64,000 nt of DNA, taken from assembly GCA_027306605.1 (NCBI GenBank), contig DAHUZK010000020.1, positions 1 to 64,000 on the forward strand. Direction: 5' to 3'. A program made the position numbers and the translations under genes. Each line of letters begins with the position of its first letter. Position 1 is the first letter of the stretch. The notes beneath the pieces were generated by a model. That model made no database searches. It saw only the letters and a list, made by a program, of their open reading frames with translations, and was not told the origin of the DNA. This document shows, one piece after another, positions 8,217 through 16,786 of the stretch. This DNA is from Acidimicrobiaceae bacterium. Its GTDB lineage: Bacteria > Actinomycetota > Acidimicrobiia > Acidimicrobiales > RAAP-2.

Positions 8217-9194
8217 TCACATGCCCTTCGTCGAGAGAAGAAGGTCTTGATCGTCAAGGTTTCCGTTCCCCTCCTCCCAGAGAGGCGGTCGCCCGCACCA
8301 TCCTCCATAGTGCACACCCTCGTCGAGCGCGAGTCCGTTTCGCTCGAAGAGCTCCTTGATGTATCGCTCCTCATATCCAATAGAGAGTTCGGGAACACGC
8401 TCGCTCACCGTCCAGTACGTACCGTGGTCGTACTTCAAACGCAAACAGGCCTTTCCCGTCTGCATTCGTTCAATGGAGTCAGGATTTACGAGATACACGC
8501 TCGCCCAGCAGCGGCCACCGGGTCGCAAGACTCGTGAGATCTCAGAGACGTACCTCTCCAGGTCCTGCGGAAGCATGTGGGTGAAGACCGAGATGAGGAG
8601 GACAAGGTCGAACGACTCGTCTTGGTACGGAAAGCGGTAATCCGATGCCGCGAGACGTCCAGCCGGGTTGTAGTCCTTGTTGAAGATGTCAGCCAGGGTG
8701 AAGGTGAAGTTGGGGTAAGTCCGCGCGATGTGCTCATTGCACCACTCGATTCCCGAGGGGACGATATCCAGACCATCGTAGGTACCACCCTGCAGATAGC
8801 TCGTCAGTGGTATTGCGAGCCGGCCGATGCCGCAGCCAATGTCGAGCACGCGGGAATCTGGTGTGATTACCCCCATCCGGACCAAGCGTTCGATCCCGTG
8901 CCGGCCCCCTTCTTTGAAATCGACGGTCCCGACGAAAATAAGCGACTTCGGCGGAATGAGATCGTCGGCCTCATCGAGTGGGGATTCGACCAAGTCGGCA
9001 AATCGGAAGTACAGCTTGCGTAGATTCCAACGGACACTCCTCGGGATGGCGGGCATCACGACGCTGTTGAACCACTCCTGCTGGAGCAATACGTAGCGAA
9101 AGCGATCCACCCGGGCAGCGACCCATTCCAGGCTGGCGACGATCAGACCGCGAGGGCGGGCCCTCATGACTTCATTTCCTCTGTCCGAGTTCAT
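8217..9194 (-). CDS. Class I SAM-dependent methyltransferase
   Basis: A 325-residue protein. ATG 9194 is chosen because GGGAG sits 6 bases before it; an in-frame ATG at 9221 has no ribosome site. The middle holds a Methyltransf_11/25 core: SRVLDIGCGIGRLAIPL (motif I), YDGLDIVPSGIEW, then SFDLVLLISVFTHML and EISRVLRPGGRCWASV. The N-terminal ~90 residues are basic/aromatic and unassigned. Such proteins often sit among polysaccharide-modification genes, and the GH76 remnant directly downstream suggests a former glycan locus. Base composition looks less GC-rich than most of the window, which could mean transfer, though this was judged by eye only. Confidence 0.85.
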   Translation of the reverse strand: MNSDRGNEVMRARPRGLIVASLEWVAARVDRFRYVLLQQEWFNSVVMPAIPRSVRWNLRKLYFRFADLVESPLDEADDLIPPKSLIFVGTVDFKEGGRHGIERLVRMGVITPDSRVLDIGCGIGRLAIPLTSYLQGGTYDGLDIVPSGIEWCNEHIARTYPNFTFTLADIFNKDYNPAGRLAASDYRFPYQDESFDLVLLISVFTHMLPQDLERYVSEISRVLRPGGRCWASVYLVNPDSIERMQTGKACLRLKYDHGTYWTVSERVPELSIGYEERYIKELFERNGLALDEGVHYGGWCGRPPLWEEGNGNLDDQDLLLSTKGM

Positions 9195-9510
9195 CGTGGC
9201 TCCCGTCTCTGAACCCGTCATACCGACATGAGGAAGAAGGGACGATTCCGCTGTTCGAGCGAGCTACGTCGTCTTACCACCCCACCCCCCGCAGTGCCTC
9301 CATTTGGGTTCTCGGAGTCGGCCTCGTACCTCAGCCCTACCGAGTCCAACCACCCATTTGGTACACCGCTTCAGAAGGTACCACTCGATACTTTCAGCGT
9401 CGATCGACCCGCCTTATGAACATGGAGCGAGGAAATCCGACCGGGACTCCGGATCGCTTCTCCGCATCGGAAGTATGAGGACTCTCGAAAGTGACCAGCT
9501 GTAGCGCCCG
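9195..9510. other. Intergenic region, no gene seen
   Basis: This 316-base stretch lies upstream of the methyltransferase and downstream of the PLDc_N-like gene. The short frames here carry no recognisable domain. It is presumed to hold the methyltransferase promoter. Confidence 0.5.
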
Positions 9511-9738
9511 TCAGGCCAACGCAGCATCAGCCGGCCGGGCGATGATGTAGATCAGGGATCCGAGAACAGGGATGAACAGGATGAGGACCGTCCATCCGAA
9601 TTTCGCCCACCCATGATGGTCCCGTCGACGAAAGTTGTCGATGAAGCACCAGATGATGAAGAAGATCATCAGAAAGAACCCAAAGAAGATGAGCATCGTC
9701 CAGAAGAGGCTCAACAACGGAAAGTCATATGCCAGCAT
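9511..9738 (-). CDS. Small membrane protein with PLDc_N (cardiolipin synthase N-terminal-like) domain
   Basis: 75 residues: two hydrophobic helices (about residues 8-33 and 48-67) around a short charged loop (DNFRRRDHHGWAKFGW), then the family ending (PVLGSLIYIIARPAD). This matches the PLDc_N domain found alone in many actinobacterial proteins. The catalytic HKD domains are absent, so it is not a phospholipase by itself. GGAG precedes ATG 9738. Its start overlaps the end of the STAS gene by 14 bases, so the two form an operon. Its role is unknown. Confidence 0.75.
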   Translation of the reverse strand: MLAYDFPLLSLFWTMLIFFGFFLMIFFIIWCFIDNFRRRDHHGWAKFGWTVLILFIPVLGSLIYIIARPADAALA

Positions 9739-10096
9739 GGGACTCCATTCTCGATGTTGCTTGCACGAATGGCTTCGCCGGAGCCGTGCGCGCAGTCACA
9801 GCCAGACCGTCGGAACGACCGTCATCTGTGGTTCCGATCCACTGCAATCTCGCCCCTGCCTGCTGCACCATCTCTTCCACGGCGACAAGGGCATTCCCAC
9901 CATCGACATCGGTGATCCTCACGCCAGACACGTCGATGCTGACCCTTGGCGGCTTGCCGAGCAATATGGTGTCGACCGCTTCCAGCACATGGCGGCAGGT
10001 GAGCCTGTTCAGCGTCCCGGTACACGTCAACGACCGGGGACGAATTGTGAGTTCGAGCACGGGATCCATCACTTCGATGTCGGTTCGAACTGCCAT
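9725..10096 (-). CDS. STAS-domain protein (anti-sigma factor antagonist-like)
   Basis: 123 residues from ATG 10096, which has GAGGT 6 bases upstream; a GTG at 10102 is the alternative. The fold pattern is STAS: LTIRPRSLTCTGTLNRLTCRHVLEAV, then a central RVSIDVSGVRITDVDGGNALV strand-loop-helix. The Asp-X-Ser-Gly-Val stretch contains the Ser that partner-switching kinases phosphorylate in SpoIIAA/RsbV. It probably takes part in a partner-switch stress circuit, but no kinase or sigma factor is nearby. The C-terminal ~30 residues are not conserved-looking. Confidence 0.7.
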   Translation of the reverse strand: MAVRTDIEVMDPVLELTIRPRSLTCTGTLNRLTCRHVLEAVDTILLGKPPRVSIDVSGVRITDVDGGNALVAVEEMVQQAGARLQWIGTTDDGRSDGLAVTARTAPAKPFVQATSRMESHAGI

Positions 10097-10126
10097 GTGC
10101 ACACCTCGCGACCTGGATCTACAGCA

Positions 10127-10165
10127 AACGAGGCCCTCGGGGGGATGGGGGTGGAGGGCCTCGTT
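10127..10165 (-). terminator. Hairpin between lipoprotein gene and STAS gene
   Basis: A perfect 12-bp inverted repeat: AACGAGGCCCTC at 10127-10138 and GAGGGCCTCGTT at 10154-10165, with a 15-base G-rich loop. On the minus strand it lies after the lipoprotein gene (stop at 10333) and just before the STAS gene, ending in TTTGC. It can act as a terminator or an attenuator for the STAS operon. Confidence 0.5.
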
Positions 10166-10332
10166 CGCTATCGTGACTGACCAGGATTTTCTCTGGCCAT
10201 GTCAGACATTGCGACATGGGGGGTGCAGACACTAGGGACCAAAGTCCTCATTGTCGGGATCGCCGCGGATCACCTGGGCCGATCAGCAGTGGCCAGACCG
10301 GGGCAGATTCAGGTCGGTCCCGGGCCGGGAGG

Positions 10333-10917
10333 TCAGTATCCGTAGCCTCCTGATCCGGCACTGCTCGACGACGTCGTGGAAGAGGAGGCCGCGGTAACGG
10401 GTTTGCCCGAAGTGTCGAGGACGTACCAGATACCCCCGAAGCTGGCGATCTTTTCGCCATTCGTCTGGCCGGCCGAGCTGTCGCCACTGAACGTGTAGAG
10501 CGGATGGCCGTTGTAGGTCACCTGCTTCGACCCGTCCGAGCGGGTTATGGTGCCGAGCAAGGCTCCCTTGACACCGGATCCAGCCTTGGTCCCCGCGGTG
10601 GTGGTCAGCGGTGGCCACAAGGTGACACAGCTGCTGCTCTTGCAGACGCTGCTTGTCGACGAGTCGGCGGTCAGCATGTAGAGCGTCTTCCCTGAGGCGT
10701 CGACCAGGATGGTCCCGTACTTGGCGGATGTGGTGCTGTCCACCTTCGTCCCGGTGGAACTGGTCGACGAGGCACTCGTCGACGACGTGCTGGAGGACGC
10801 AGCGGTCGATCCGCTGGGTGACGAGCCGCAAGCAGCCATCACCACGCCTACAACTGCAACACCGGTGAACAGGGCCAATCTCCTCCCCCACTGACCACGA
10901 CGTTCGCTTGTTCTCAT
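10333..10917 (-). CDS. Secreted lipoprotein of the COG4315 (repeat) family
   Basis: 194 residues from ATG 10917, preceded by a GGAG-type ribosome site; an ATG at 10992 is also in frame. It begins with a charged n-region, a hydrophobic core and a lipobox (VMAAC), so it should be lipid-anchored outside the membrane. A Ser/Thr linker (about residues 30-60) leads into two copies of the COG4315 unit: YGTILVDASGKTLYMLT, a short Cys pair, WPPL, and VTYNGHPLYTFSGD. The tail is Ser/Gly/Tyr-rich. The family is widespread in actinobacteria and its function is not settled. Confidence 0.85.
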   Translation of the reverse strand: MRTSERRGQWGRRLALFTGVAVVGVVMAACGSSPSGSTAASSSTSSTSASSTSSTGTKVDSTTSAKYGTILVDASGKTLYMLTADSSTSSVCKSSSCVTLWPPLTTTAGTKAGSGVKGALLGTITRSDGSKQVTYNGHPLYTFSGDSSAGQTNGEKIASFGGIWYVLDTSGKPVTAASSSTTSSSSAGSGGYGY

Positions 10918-11223
10918 CGGACCATCTCCGTTCTCCTTGGCCGAGTAACCGGCGTCACAAGCCGCTGGGAACGGTCGAGAGTTGACCATCACGCCCGACG
11001 GACCATCACGTCCGATGGAGCAGTGTTGACCTCATCACGACCGGCTCCGCGGTGATCCGGCGTAGCACATGGCACGGAGCGACGCTGGTCGGGTTGCCAA
11101 ACGAGATCTTCCGCTAGAGGGTGATAGGCCACAATTGGGGCGAACCGGGCAAGGCCCCGCTCGTGCGGACCTCCACTCGGTCCAACCAGCGGTCAATCCG
11201 ATGAAGACGAGCCGGACTCCGGA
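10918..11223. other. Intergenic region, no gene seen
   Basis: Spacer of 306 bases between two minus-strand genes. It has a short repeated phrase (GACCATCACG-like, near 10985-11010) but no recognisable coding sequence. It presumably contains the lipoprotein promoter. Confidence 0.45.
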
Positions 11224-12075
11224 TTACGCCGGACGGTCGGACGAGTGACCGTGAGGATCTTCGAGTCGGGACAGGAAGTCCACGATCTCCCGCGTGAGCC
11301 GCCGAGGTTCGAGTCGAAGCTCCAGAGGTGACCGAGCGCGGATCAGGGTTGCGTTGGGCATGCGCGCCACGAGTCCGACGGCATCGTCAAAGGGATGGAC
11401 GACATCGTATCGGTGCGCCAGCACCAGCGCGGGAACCTTGATGGCGCGACGCTGCTCTTGAGTGGGAGCAACCGGTCCGACCAGTACTCCGTGCAGCACG
11501 GCCGACGTCGCGTCGGGAGGGTACGAGAGAGCATTCAGCACGCTGTTGAGCGGGCCGAATTTCGTACGGTGGACTCGGCCGACCAGTGCCGAGGTGACAT
11601 TGAGCACGCGCCGGCCGTAGTGCGCAGCGAGCAACATTGGAACGAACACCGCCGCCGCTGCCGGCACAGCGCGCTCCAACACGGGCATCTCCAACACCAA
11701 AGCCCGCACTCGTTCGGGATTATGAGCTGTCGCGAACAGACTCACGTTGGCACCCAGCGAGATCCCTCCGAGGACCGCCTTGTCCACGCCAAGGTGATCG
11801 AGCAGGCCGATCACCTGATCCGCGTAGCTGTCGATGCGATAGGTCGACGCGTGAGTGGGCTTGTCACTCCGCCCGTGACCGAGGAGATCCAACAGGGCGA
11901 CCCGGTACCCCTGCTCGGCAAGGGCCTGTGCGATACCACGGTTCAGTTCCGCGTCCAACAACAACCCATGCAGATAGACGACCAACGGAGAGGCCGACAG
12001 GCCGTAGAGGTCGTAGACGAGTCGATGACCGTCTTTGCTGAAGGAGAGATCGAGTTCAACCGGAACGACACCCAC
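11224..12075 (-). CDS. Alpha/beta-fold hydrolase
   Basis: 283 residues. It shows the oxyanion HG motif (VVYLHGLLLDAE), the LLGHGRSDKP loop typical of abhydrolase_1 proteins, and the nucleophile elbow GGISLGAN. Further on, VPALVLAHRYDVVHPF holds the acid Asp region. The catalytic His position near the C-terminus is not obvious, since SPLELRLEP replaces the usual GH pair. It may therefore be a divergent esterase or an inactive homologue. The substrate is unknown. It is divergent from the F420-type gene downstream by 282 bases. Confidence 0.82.
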   Translation of the reverse strand: MGVVPVELDLSFSKDGHRLVYDLYGLSASPLVVYLHGLLLDAELNRGIAQALAEQGYRVALLDLLGHGRSDKPTHASTYRIDSYADQVIGLLDHLGVDKAVLGGISLGANVSLFATAHNPERVRALVLEMPVLERAVPAAAAVFVPMLLAAHYGRRVLNVTSALVGRVHRTKFGPLNSVLNALSYPPDATSAVLHGVLVGPVAPTQEQRRAIKVPALVLAHRYDVVHPFDDAVGLVARMPNATLIRARSPLELRLEPRRLTREIVDFLSRLEDPHGHSSDRPA

Positions 12076-12357
12076 TGCCTACTTGCTCCCGCTGGGCTCG
12101 ATTGGTTTGACTACCCGATGCCACGTCGACGGCCGAATTCCGCTGACCCGGCGTCCGAGTGCCATAACGCGAGCATGCGGCCCAATTCGGTCCCTCGCCA
12201 GGGACCAAGGTCACCTCTTTCCATCAACATCACCACGACGAAGTGGCACGGCGACCTCGCCCGCACGAGGCCCGCCGCGATCATCAGACCACGGTCACAT
12301 TCGGATGTCCTGCGATCTCAAGAGTCCACATCCGTGGCCGGCGTTAGAATTGGCGCG

Positions 12358-12870
12358 ATGTCCACCTTCCCGGACGTGCGCTGGGGATCCGAGCACTCCA
12401 TGCTCCGCCGGCCCATGATTTGGTTCGCCGGCACCCGTTTGGGCTCGTGGGTGATCAGAAGCCTCAGCCCGTTCGATCGGTTCGTCATCGAGCGCTCCGG
12501 GGGTCGCTATACGGCCCTCGGCCCACTCGGCGCGCCGACCATGTTGCTGACCACGACCGGCGCTGTGACCGGTCGCAGCCGCACGATGCCGCTCCTGTTC
12601 GCTCGTGACGGCGACGACATCATCGTCGCTGGGAGCAACTTTGGCCAGGAGCACCACCCGGCCTGGAGCAAGAACCTCATAGTCCATCCCGACGCGATCG
12701 CGACAGTCGGTGGCAAAGAAGTGTCGGTGACCGCCGAACTGTTGGGGGGAGACGAAGCGGGCGCGGCCTTCGAGAAGATGATTGAGGTCGTCCCCGTGTA
12801 TGCCGAATATCGGAACCGGACCAACCGGGCTATTCGCGTCTTTCGGCTACGGGCCCAGTCCTCAGCCTGA
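12358..12870 (+). CDS. Deazaflavin (F420)-dependent nitroreductase family protein
   Basis: 170 residues from ATG 12358. The family core is clear: LLTTTGAVTGRSRTMPLLFARDGDD, then SNFGQEHHPAWSKNLIVHPDA and VTAELLGG. These are the hallmarks of the DDN/FDOR-type split-barrel proteins, in which the TGR(K)SG-like turn binds the F420 phosphate tail and the HPAW..NL motif shapes the pocket. They perform F420H2-dependent reductions of quinones, nitroaromatics or unsaturated substrates. The presence of the gene implies that the host makes F420. No linked partner gene was seen. Confidence 0.88.
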   Translation: MSTFPDVRWGSEHSMLRRPMIWFAGTRLGSWVIRSLSPFDRFVIERSGGRYTALGPLGAPTMLLTTTGAVTGRSRTMPLLFARDGDDIIVAGSNFGQEHHPAWSKNLIVHPDAIATVGGKEVSVTAELLGGDEAGAAFEKMIEVVPVYAEYRNRTNRAIRVFRLRAQSSA

Positions 12871-13504
12871 TCCTTTCCCCATTCTTCCAGCGGCGCGCCA
12901 GTCCACGACCACGGGCGTGTCGGATCAGATGGCAGGAATGCCATGATCCAGGCCACACGACGACATAGGCTTTCCCCATGGCCCAGGGTGATCTCCCTAC
13001 GCCAAGAGGCAGTCCCCGTCGACGCCGTCGAGAGAAGCGCCAGCTCGAGCAACTCGCCGAGGCCTCAGAGAGGCACGATGCACCAAGACCCTCGACGGCG
13101 CACGTGAGAGTCGTCGAGGGTCAGGCGCGTGCCACGGTCGAAGCACGCGCTGAGACAGCGGAAGAGGAGCTCGACAGAGAGCAATCAGATCAACCGATCG
13201 ACGGTTCCTTCCGTGGGCGTTCTGCGGGTTTCCACGTGCGTCCCGTGCCGATCGATCAGCCAATCGGCGACTGACCCTGCGAAGGGATGGCTGCCTGGTC
13301 CCGCCACACGGCGGCATCGGCCGACGGCAACGGAGCCTTCGACGAATGATTGGCCACGCCGCAACCCGTCGTTCGCCAGACGGCCTCCATCGCGATCGGT
13401 CAACCTCATCGGCATGAACGTGGATCTCCGTGGTCCCCTCGCGTCCCGCCCGCGTGCGGCGATGGACCCCCATCCACGGTGCCGCCTTGCATTAGACATG
13501 TCCC
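12871..13504. other. 634-base stretch with no convincing gene
   Basis: Several overlapping frames exist on both strands (for example a 98-residue Arg/Glu-rich frame from ATG 12978), but none has a ribosome site, a recognisable domain or clean coding character. Short inverted segments occur around 13085-13115 (CGACGGCGCACGTGAGAGTCGTCG-like). It may hold degraded coding sequence or the promoter of the gene at 13505. Confidence 0.4.
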
Positions 13505-14080
13505 ATGGAGACAGCAGAACGAAGGGTTGTGACACTCCACCTCAACCATGCCTCTGAGATGTTCGAAATGCCTCAGTCGGACCTGTTCTCCGAGTACCGC
13601 AACTTCCTCACCGGCGTGGACTATTGCATCAGCGAGATGCGAAGTCGCCGTGACAAGACTCCGATTCGGCTCGAGATCTCCCTCCCGGAGGCCGAAGTGG
13701 ACGCCGGGGTCACGGAGCGCATCGGTCGGACGATGCGCCGGTACTGCGACCATCGGATCGACTACAACATTCGCGAACGACGGGCCAGCCGTTTCGATGG
13801 CGCCGCGTCGCTGTGGGTCGGAATACCGATTGCCGCCCTCGGCATGTTCGTGGTCATTCTCGGGGCCAAGATCACGAACCCTTCGGACAACGGCGGTCTC
13901 GTGCTGAACACGGGCGGCTGGATCCTTGCCTGGGTCGGGCTGTGGTTTCCGCTCGACTCCATCCTGTTCACTCCGCTCGGCTACGGAAGAGAGAATCAGG
14001 TGTTACGCCTGCTGCGGGACGCAGAAGTGGTGATCCGTCCACGGCCCCCGGCCGAATCAGCCCAACTCGCCAAACCGTGA
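13505..14080 (+). CDS. Hypothetical membrane protein with two transmembrane helices
   Basis: 191 residues. The N-terminal ~95 residues are soluble and mixed alpha/beta (VTLHLNHASEMFEMP, ISLPEAEVDAGVTERI). Two hydrophobic helices follow (about residues 101-121 and 133-152), then the conserved-looking LDSILFTPLGYGRENQVLRLLRDAEVVIRPR on the inside. I do not recognise a named family. The C-terminal piece suggests a cytosolic helix pair after the second helix. The next gene starts 41 bases downstream on the same strand, so the two could be co-transcribed. Confidence 0.65.
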   Translation: METAERRVVTLHLNHASEMFEMPQSDLFSEYRNFLTGVDYCISEMRSRRDKTPIRLEISLPEAEVDAGVTERIGRTMRRYCDHRIDYNIRERRASRFDGAASLWVGIPIAALGMFVVILGAKITNPSDNGGLVLNTGGWILAWVGLWFPLDSILFTPLGYGRENQVLRLLRDAEVVIRPRPPAESAQLAKP

Positions 14081-14121
14081 TGCGGCCACCGCAGACCGCC
14101 CGGCACTGAGGGGATGTTGCA

Positions 14122-14514
14122 GTGGCTGACATCGAAGCCGAAGCCGGCGCCCTGGGCATTACCGATTCGTTCATGCACACGTTCAACGATGGTGACGCAG
14201 AGGGGCATGCCCGCACTCTTGCCTATCCCCATGTCCGGCTTGCCAGTGGAGCGGTACGGATCTGGCAGAGCCTCGAGGAGGCGATTCCCGCCATGGAGAT
14301 GGCCTTCGCTGCACTCAGGAGGATCGCCTGGGACCACAGCGTCTGGAACCACCGGAGAATCGTCCACGCCCAACCCGACAAGGTCCACCTCGATGTTCAG
14401 TTCACACGCTATCGAAACGACGGCTCCGTCATCGGCGTCTACCCGGCCATCTATGTGGTGGTCCGTCGTGGCGGGGCGTGGCTGATCCAAGCACGATCGA
14501 GCTTCGCCCCGTGA
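14122..14514 (+). CDS. NTF2-like/SnoaL-type small protein
   Basis: 130 residues from GTG 14122 with GAGGGGATG upstream. The pattern is a cone-shaped NTF2-like fold: a first helix (ITDSFMHTFNDGDAEGHARTL), a YPHVRL strand, then HSVWNHRRIVHAQPDKVHLDVQFTRYRNDG and a closing GVYPAIYVVVRRGGAWLIQARSSF. Family members are ligand-binding proteins, isomerases or dehydratases, and no catalytic residues can be assigned. It is probably in the same transcript as the membrane protein at 13505. Confidence 0.7.
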   Translation: MADIEAEAGALGITDSFMHTFNDGDAEGHARTLAYPHVRLASGAVRIWQSLEEAIPAMEMAFAALRRIAWDHSVWNHRRIVHAQPDKVHLDVQFTRYRNDGSVIGVYPAIYVVVRRGGAWLIQARSSFAP

Positions 14515-14888
14515 TCAGGTCCTTGAGATCACCTGACCGGGGCCAGAAGCAAAAGGGCTCGGACGATCTCCGAGACAGACGCCCGTCAACGCCTTAAGAT
14601 TGCACCGTGAGGATGCTCGAAGAGGCACCGAGGGGCACAGACCCGTACGGGTTCATCGTGCAGCCGACGATGACCCGCCGGCTTTCCCGCGGCCGCTCCG
14701 TAATTGTCAGGGCAATCGGTAGCGGGGTCGACCAGGCCCACCACCTCTCGACTCGTTCATCGACGATCCCGTAACGGGTATCAACGGGTCACGGCTTCGC
14801 TCCCGCTCATGTCGAAGGGTGATCCTGCTCCGGACGACTCGGTCGAGCCCGAGCCTGGGGTGGAAGCAGCCTCCGGAACAGAGGGTCG
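14515..14888. other. 374-base intergenic region
   Basis: It lies ahead of the surface-protein cluster. A 55-codon frame from GTG 14607 and a 27-codon frame from ATG 14809 ending in a GTGA overlap with the next gene can be read, but neither looks like a known protein. The promoter of the 14889-18952 cluster is expected here. Confidence 0.4.
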
Positions 14889-15404
14889 GTGAGCATGCAC
14901 GACACCCTGGACAGGGAGCTTTCGGGAGTCCCCGCCACGTCGCCGCGGCCTCCGTCGCGCCGGCGCGGATGGGTAAGGCCGATCCTCGTCTTCATGATCG
15001 GAGCGCTCCTGGCTTCCGTATCGGGGTTTCTCGTGTCGGACCACGTCTCGCAGGACGAGAAGTACGATCGGCTGCGCGCAACGCTCTCCATGACCCGTCA
15101 TGATGCAGGCCAACAGACAGCACGACTGGTCGAACTCCGCCACGCGGTCGGGACGCTCCTCTCCCAGGTGAAGAGCGATACCGCGGCATGGAGCCTGGAC
15201 ACGACCGAGCTCAAGGCGGCCTATGTCGCTCTGGTGCTCACACAGGCGAACGTCTCGCAGCAGAACAACGCTATCGCGGGTCTGCACAACTGCCTGGGCG
15301 GTGTGCGCCAAGCCCTGAACGAGCTTGGCATCAACGACCAGGCCGGTGCAGTCTCGTCCCTCGACTCGGTTGCCACCAGTTGTTCGGCTGCGTCGGGCAC
15401 CTGA
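14889..15404 (+). CDS. Single-pass membrane-anchored extracytoplasmic protein
   Basis: 171 residues from GTG 14889; an ATG two codons later is equally possible. A short basic cytosolic N-terminus (RRRGWVRP) is followed by one transmembrane helix (about residues 33-52) and an outside domain of helices. The C-terminal stretch LTQANVSQQNNAIAGLHNCLGGV, then SSLDSVATSC, matches the region after the helix of the next protein (LNQARVAAYL, then LETCLGGIEEALGAI, then VAGPC). The two share a paralogous domain with a conserved Cys pair that probably forms a disulfide. The function is unknown. One base separates its stop from the GTG of the GH43-like gene. Confidence 0.7.
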   Translation: MSMHDTLDRELSGVPATSPRPPSRRRGWVRPILVFMIGALLASVSGFLVSDHVSQDEKYDRLRATLSMTRHDAGQQTARLVELRHAVGTLLSQVKSDTAAWSLDTTELKAAYVALVLTQANVSQQNNAIAGLHNCLGGVRQALNELGINDQAGAVSSLDSVATSCSAASGT

Positions 15405-15405
15405 G

Positions 15406-16740
15406 GTGACAACCACCACGCGACCAGCGCTGAGAGGTGGGCGAGTCGTCGTCGTCGTCGGGATCGTGATCCTTCTTGTTCTCGCGCTCGTCGTCTCTGC
15501 CTGGTCGGATGTCGACGCGCACCGCCGGACGCGTGACGAACAGACAGCATTGCAGAGGGCACGGGCACAGTTGTCCGCCCTGCGCCGCCAGGAAGTGCAG
15601 ACCACACGGATCCGGGCCTCGACAACGACCAAGCGCGACCAGCTCGATACCTTCATCAAGTTGACGCTTGCGGAGCTCTGGACCACGAACGTGTCGCTCA
15701 ATCAGGCCAGAGTTGCCGCCTACCTTCAAGGCATGGACATCAACACCCTCGAAACCTGTCTCGGAGGCATAGAAGAGGCACTTGGCGCCATCAAGGCCGG
15801 CGACAATACCCAAGCCACCAGGGACATCTCTCGCGTCGCCGGTCCGTGCACTCAGCTCGACGGAGGGACCGCGTCCGGGCTGGTCTACCCGTTCGACTTC
15901 GCAGACCCGGACGTGATTCGTGTCGGAACGACCTATTACGGCTACGCGACCAACTCGGTGGGCGGGAATATCCAGATCATCGAGTCGACGAACCTGGTTC
16001 ACTGGACTGCCATGGGCAGCGCGCTCCCCCAGCTGCCATCTTGGGCGAACGCGAACTACACGTGGGCACCCTCCGTGTCGTACATCGGCGGTCAGTACGA
16101 CCTCTACTACGCAGCGGACCCGATCGGTAGCTCCGATGAATGCATCTCCGTCGCCACATCGCCATCGCCGCTCGGGCCGTTCGTGGACTCGTCGACAGCC
16201 CCGCTGAAGTGTCAGTCGTCGCTCGGTGGCGCCATCGATCCCAACAGCTTCGTCGACACCAGTGGTGCCGCCTACCTGCTGTGGAAGACCGGTACTGCGG
16301 GATCGGCGAAGATCTGGGCCCAACAGCTTGCCCCCTCGGGGACGTCGTTCACTGCCGGATCGACCCCCGTGACCATCTTGCTGCCCGATCGTCCCTGGGA
16401 AGGCGGGAACATCGAAGCACCCGATCTGGTGGAAGCCGGTGGCCGTTATCTCCTGTTCTTCTCGGGCAACGACTGGTCTACCGCGAACTATGCCGTGGGC
16501 GTCGCGAGCTGCGCCGGACCCCTGGGACCGTGCGGCGACGCATCCTCCAGTCCGATCCTCGTCAGCGGGAACGGCATGGCGGGTCCCGGGAGCGAGTCCG
16601 TGTTCGCCGATGCCAGCGGTGACATGTGGATGGCGTTCGATGCCTGGGCACCTGGTGCGGTCGGAGGATCGAACGGCCGAGGTCTCTACATCCGAAGCGT
16701 CGACCTCTCTGGAGTGCCGAGCGTCGGGGACCCGCCGTAG
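15406..16740 (+). CDS. Membrane-anchored glycoside hydrolase family 43-like protein
   Basis: 444 residues from GTG 15406, immediately after the previous stop; upstream in-frame ATGs lie inside the preceding gene. There is an N-terminal transmembrane anchor (about residues 12-35), then a helical segment shared with the 14889 protein. From about residue 150 comes a five-bladed propeller with the GH43 acid triad: D167 (FADPDVI), D278 (AIDPNSF) and E337 (NIEAPDLV), plus the family phrase YTWAPSVSYIGGQYDLYY. GH43 enzymes cleave arabinans, xylans or galactans by inversion. It is expected outside the cell, perhaps acting on the host's own arabinan-like wall polymer or on plant glycans. Confidence 0.88.
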   Translation: MTTTTRPALRGGRVVVVVGIVILLVLALVVSAWSDVDAHRRTRDEQTALQRARAQLSALRRQEVQTTRIRASTTTKRDQLDTFIKLTLAELWTTNVSLNQARVAAYLQGMDINTLETCLGGIEEALGAIKAGDNTQATRDISRVAGPCTQLDGGTASGLVYPFDFADPDVIRVGTTYYGYATNSVGGNIQIIESTNLVHWTAMGSALPQLPSWANANYTWAPSVSYIGGQYDLYYAADPIGSSDECISVATSPSPLGPFVDSSTAPLKCQSSLGGAIDPNSFVDTSGAAYLLWKTGTAGSAKIWAQQLAPSGTSFTAGSTPVTILLPDRPWEGGNIEAPDLVEAGGRYLLFFSGNDWSTANYAVGVASCAGPLGPCGDASSSPILVSGNGMAGPGSESVFADASGDMWMAFDAWAPGAVGGSNGRGLYIRSVDLSGVPSVGDPP

Positions 16741-16786
16741 TGGTCCCACATGGGCCCCCGAGTGCCTCCCACGAACAGGAGCCTTG

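Noticed and set aside
12978-13274. Arg/Glu-rich 98-codon frame on the plus strand
   Set aside because: No ribosome site and no known domain, and equally long frames exist on the other strand.
14607-14892. Small frames (55 and about 27 codons) before the surface cluster
   Set aside because: Too short to judge. One ends in a GTGA overlap with the next gene, but there is no support from motifs.
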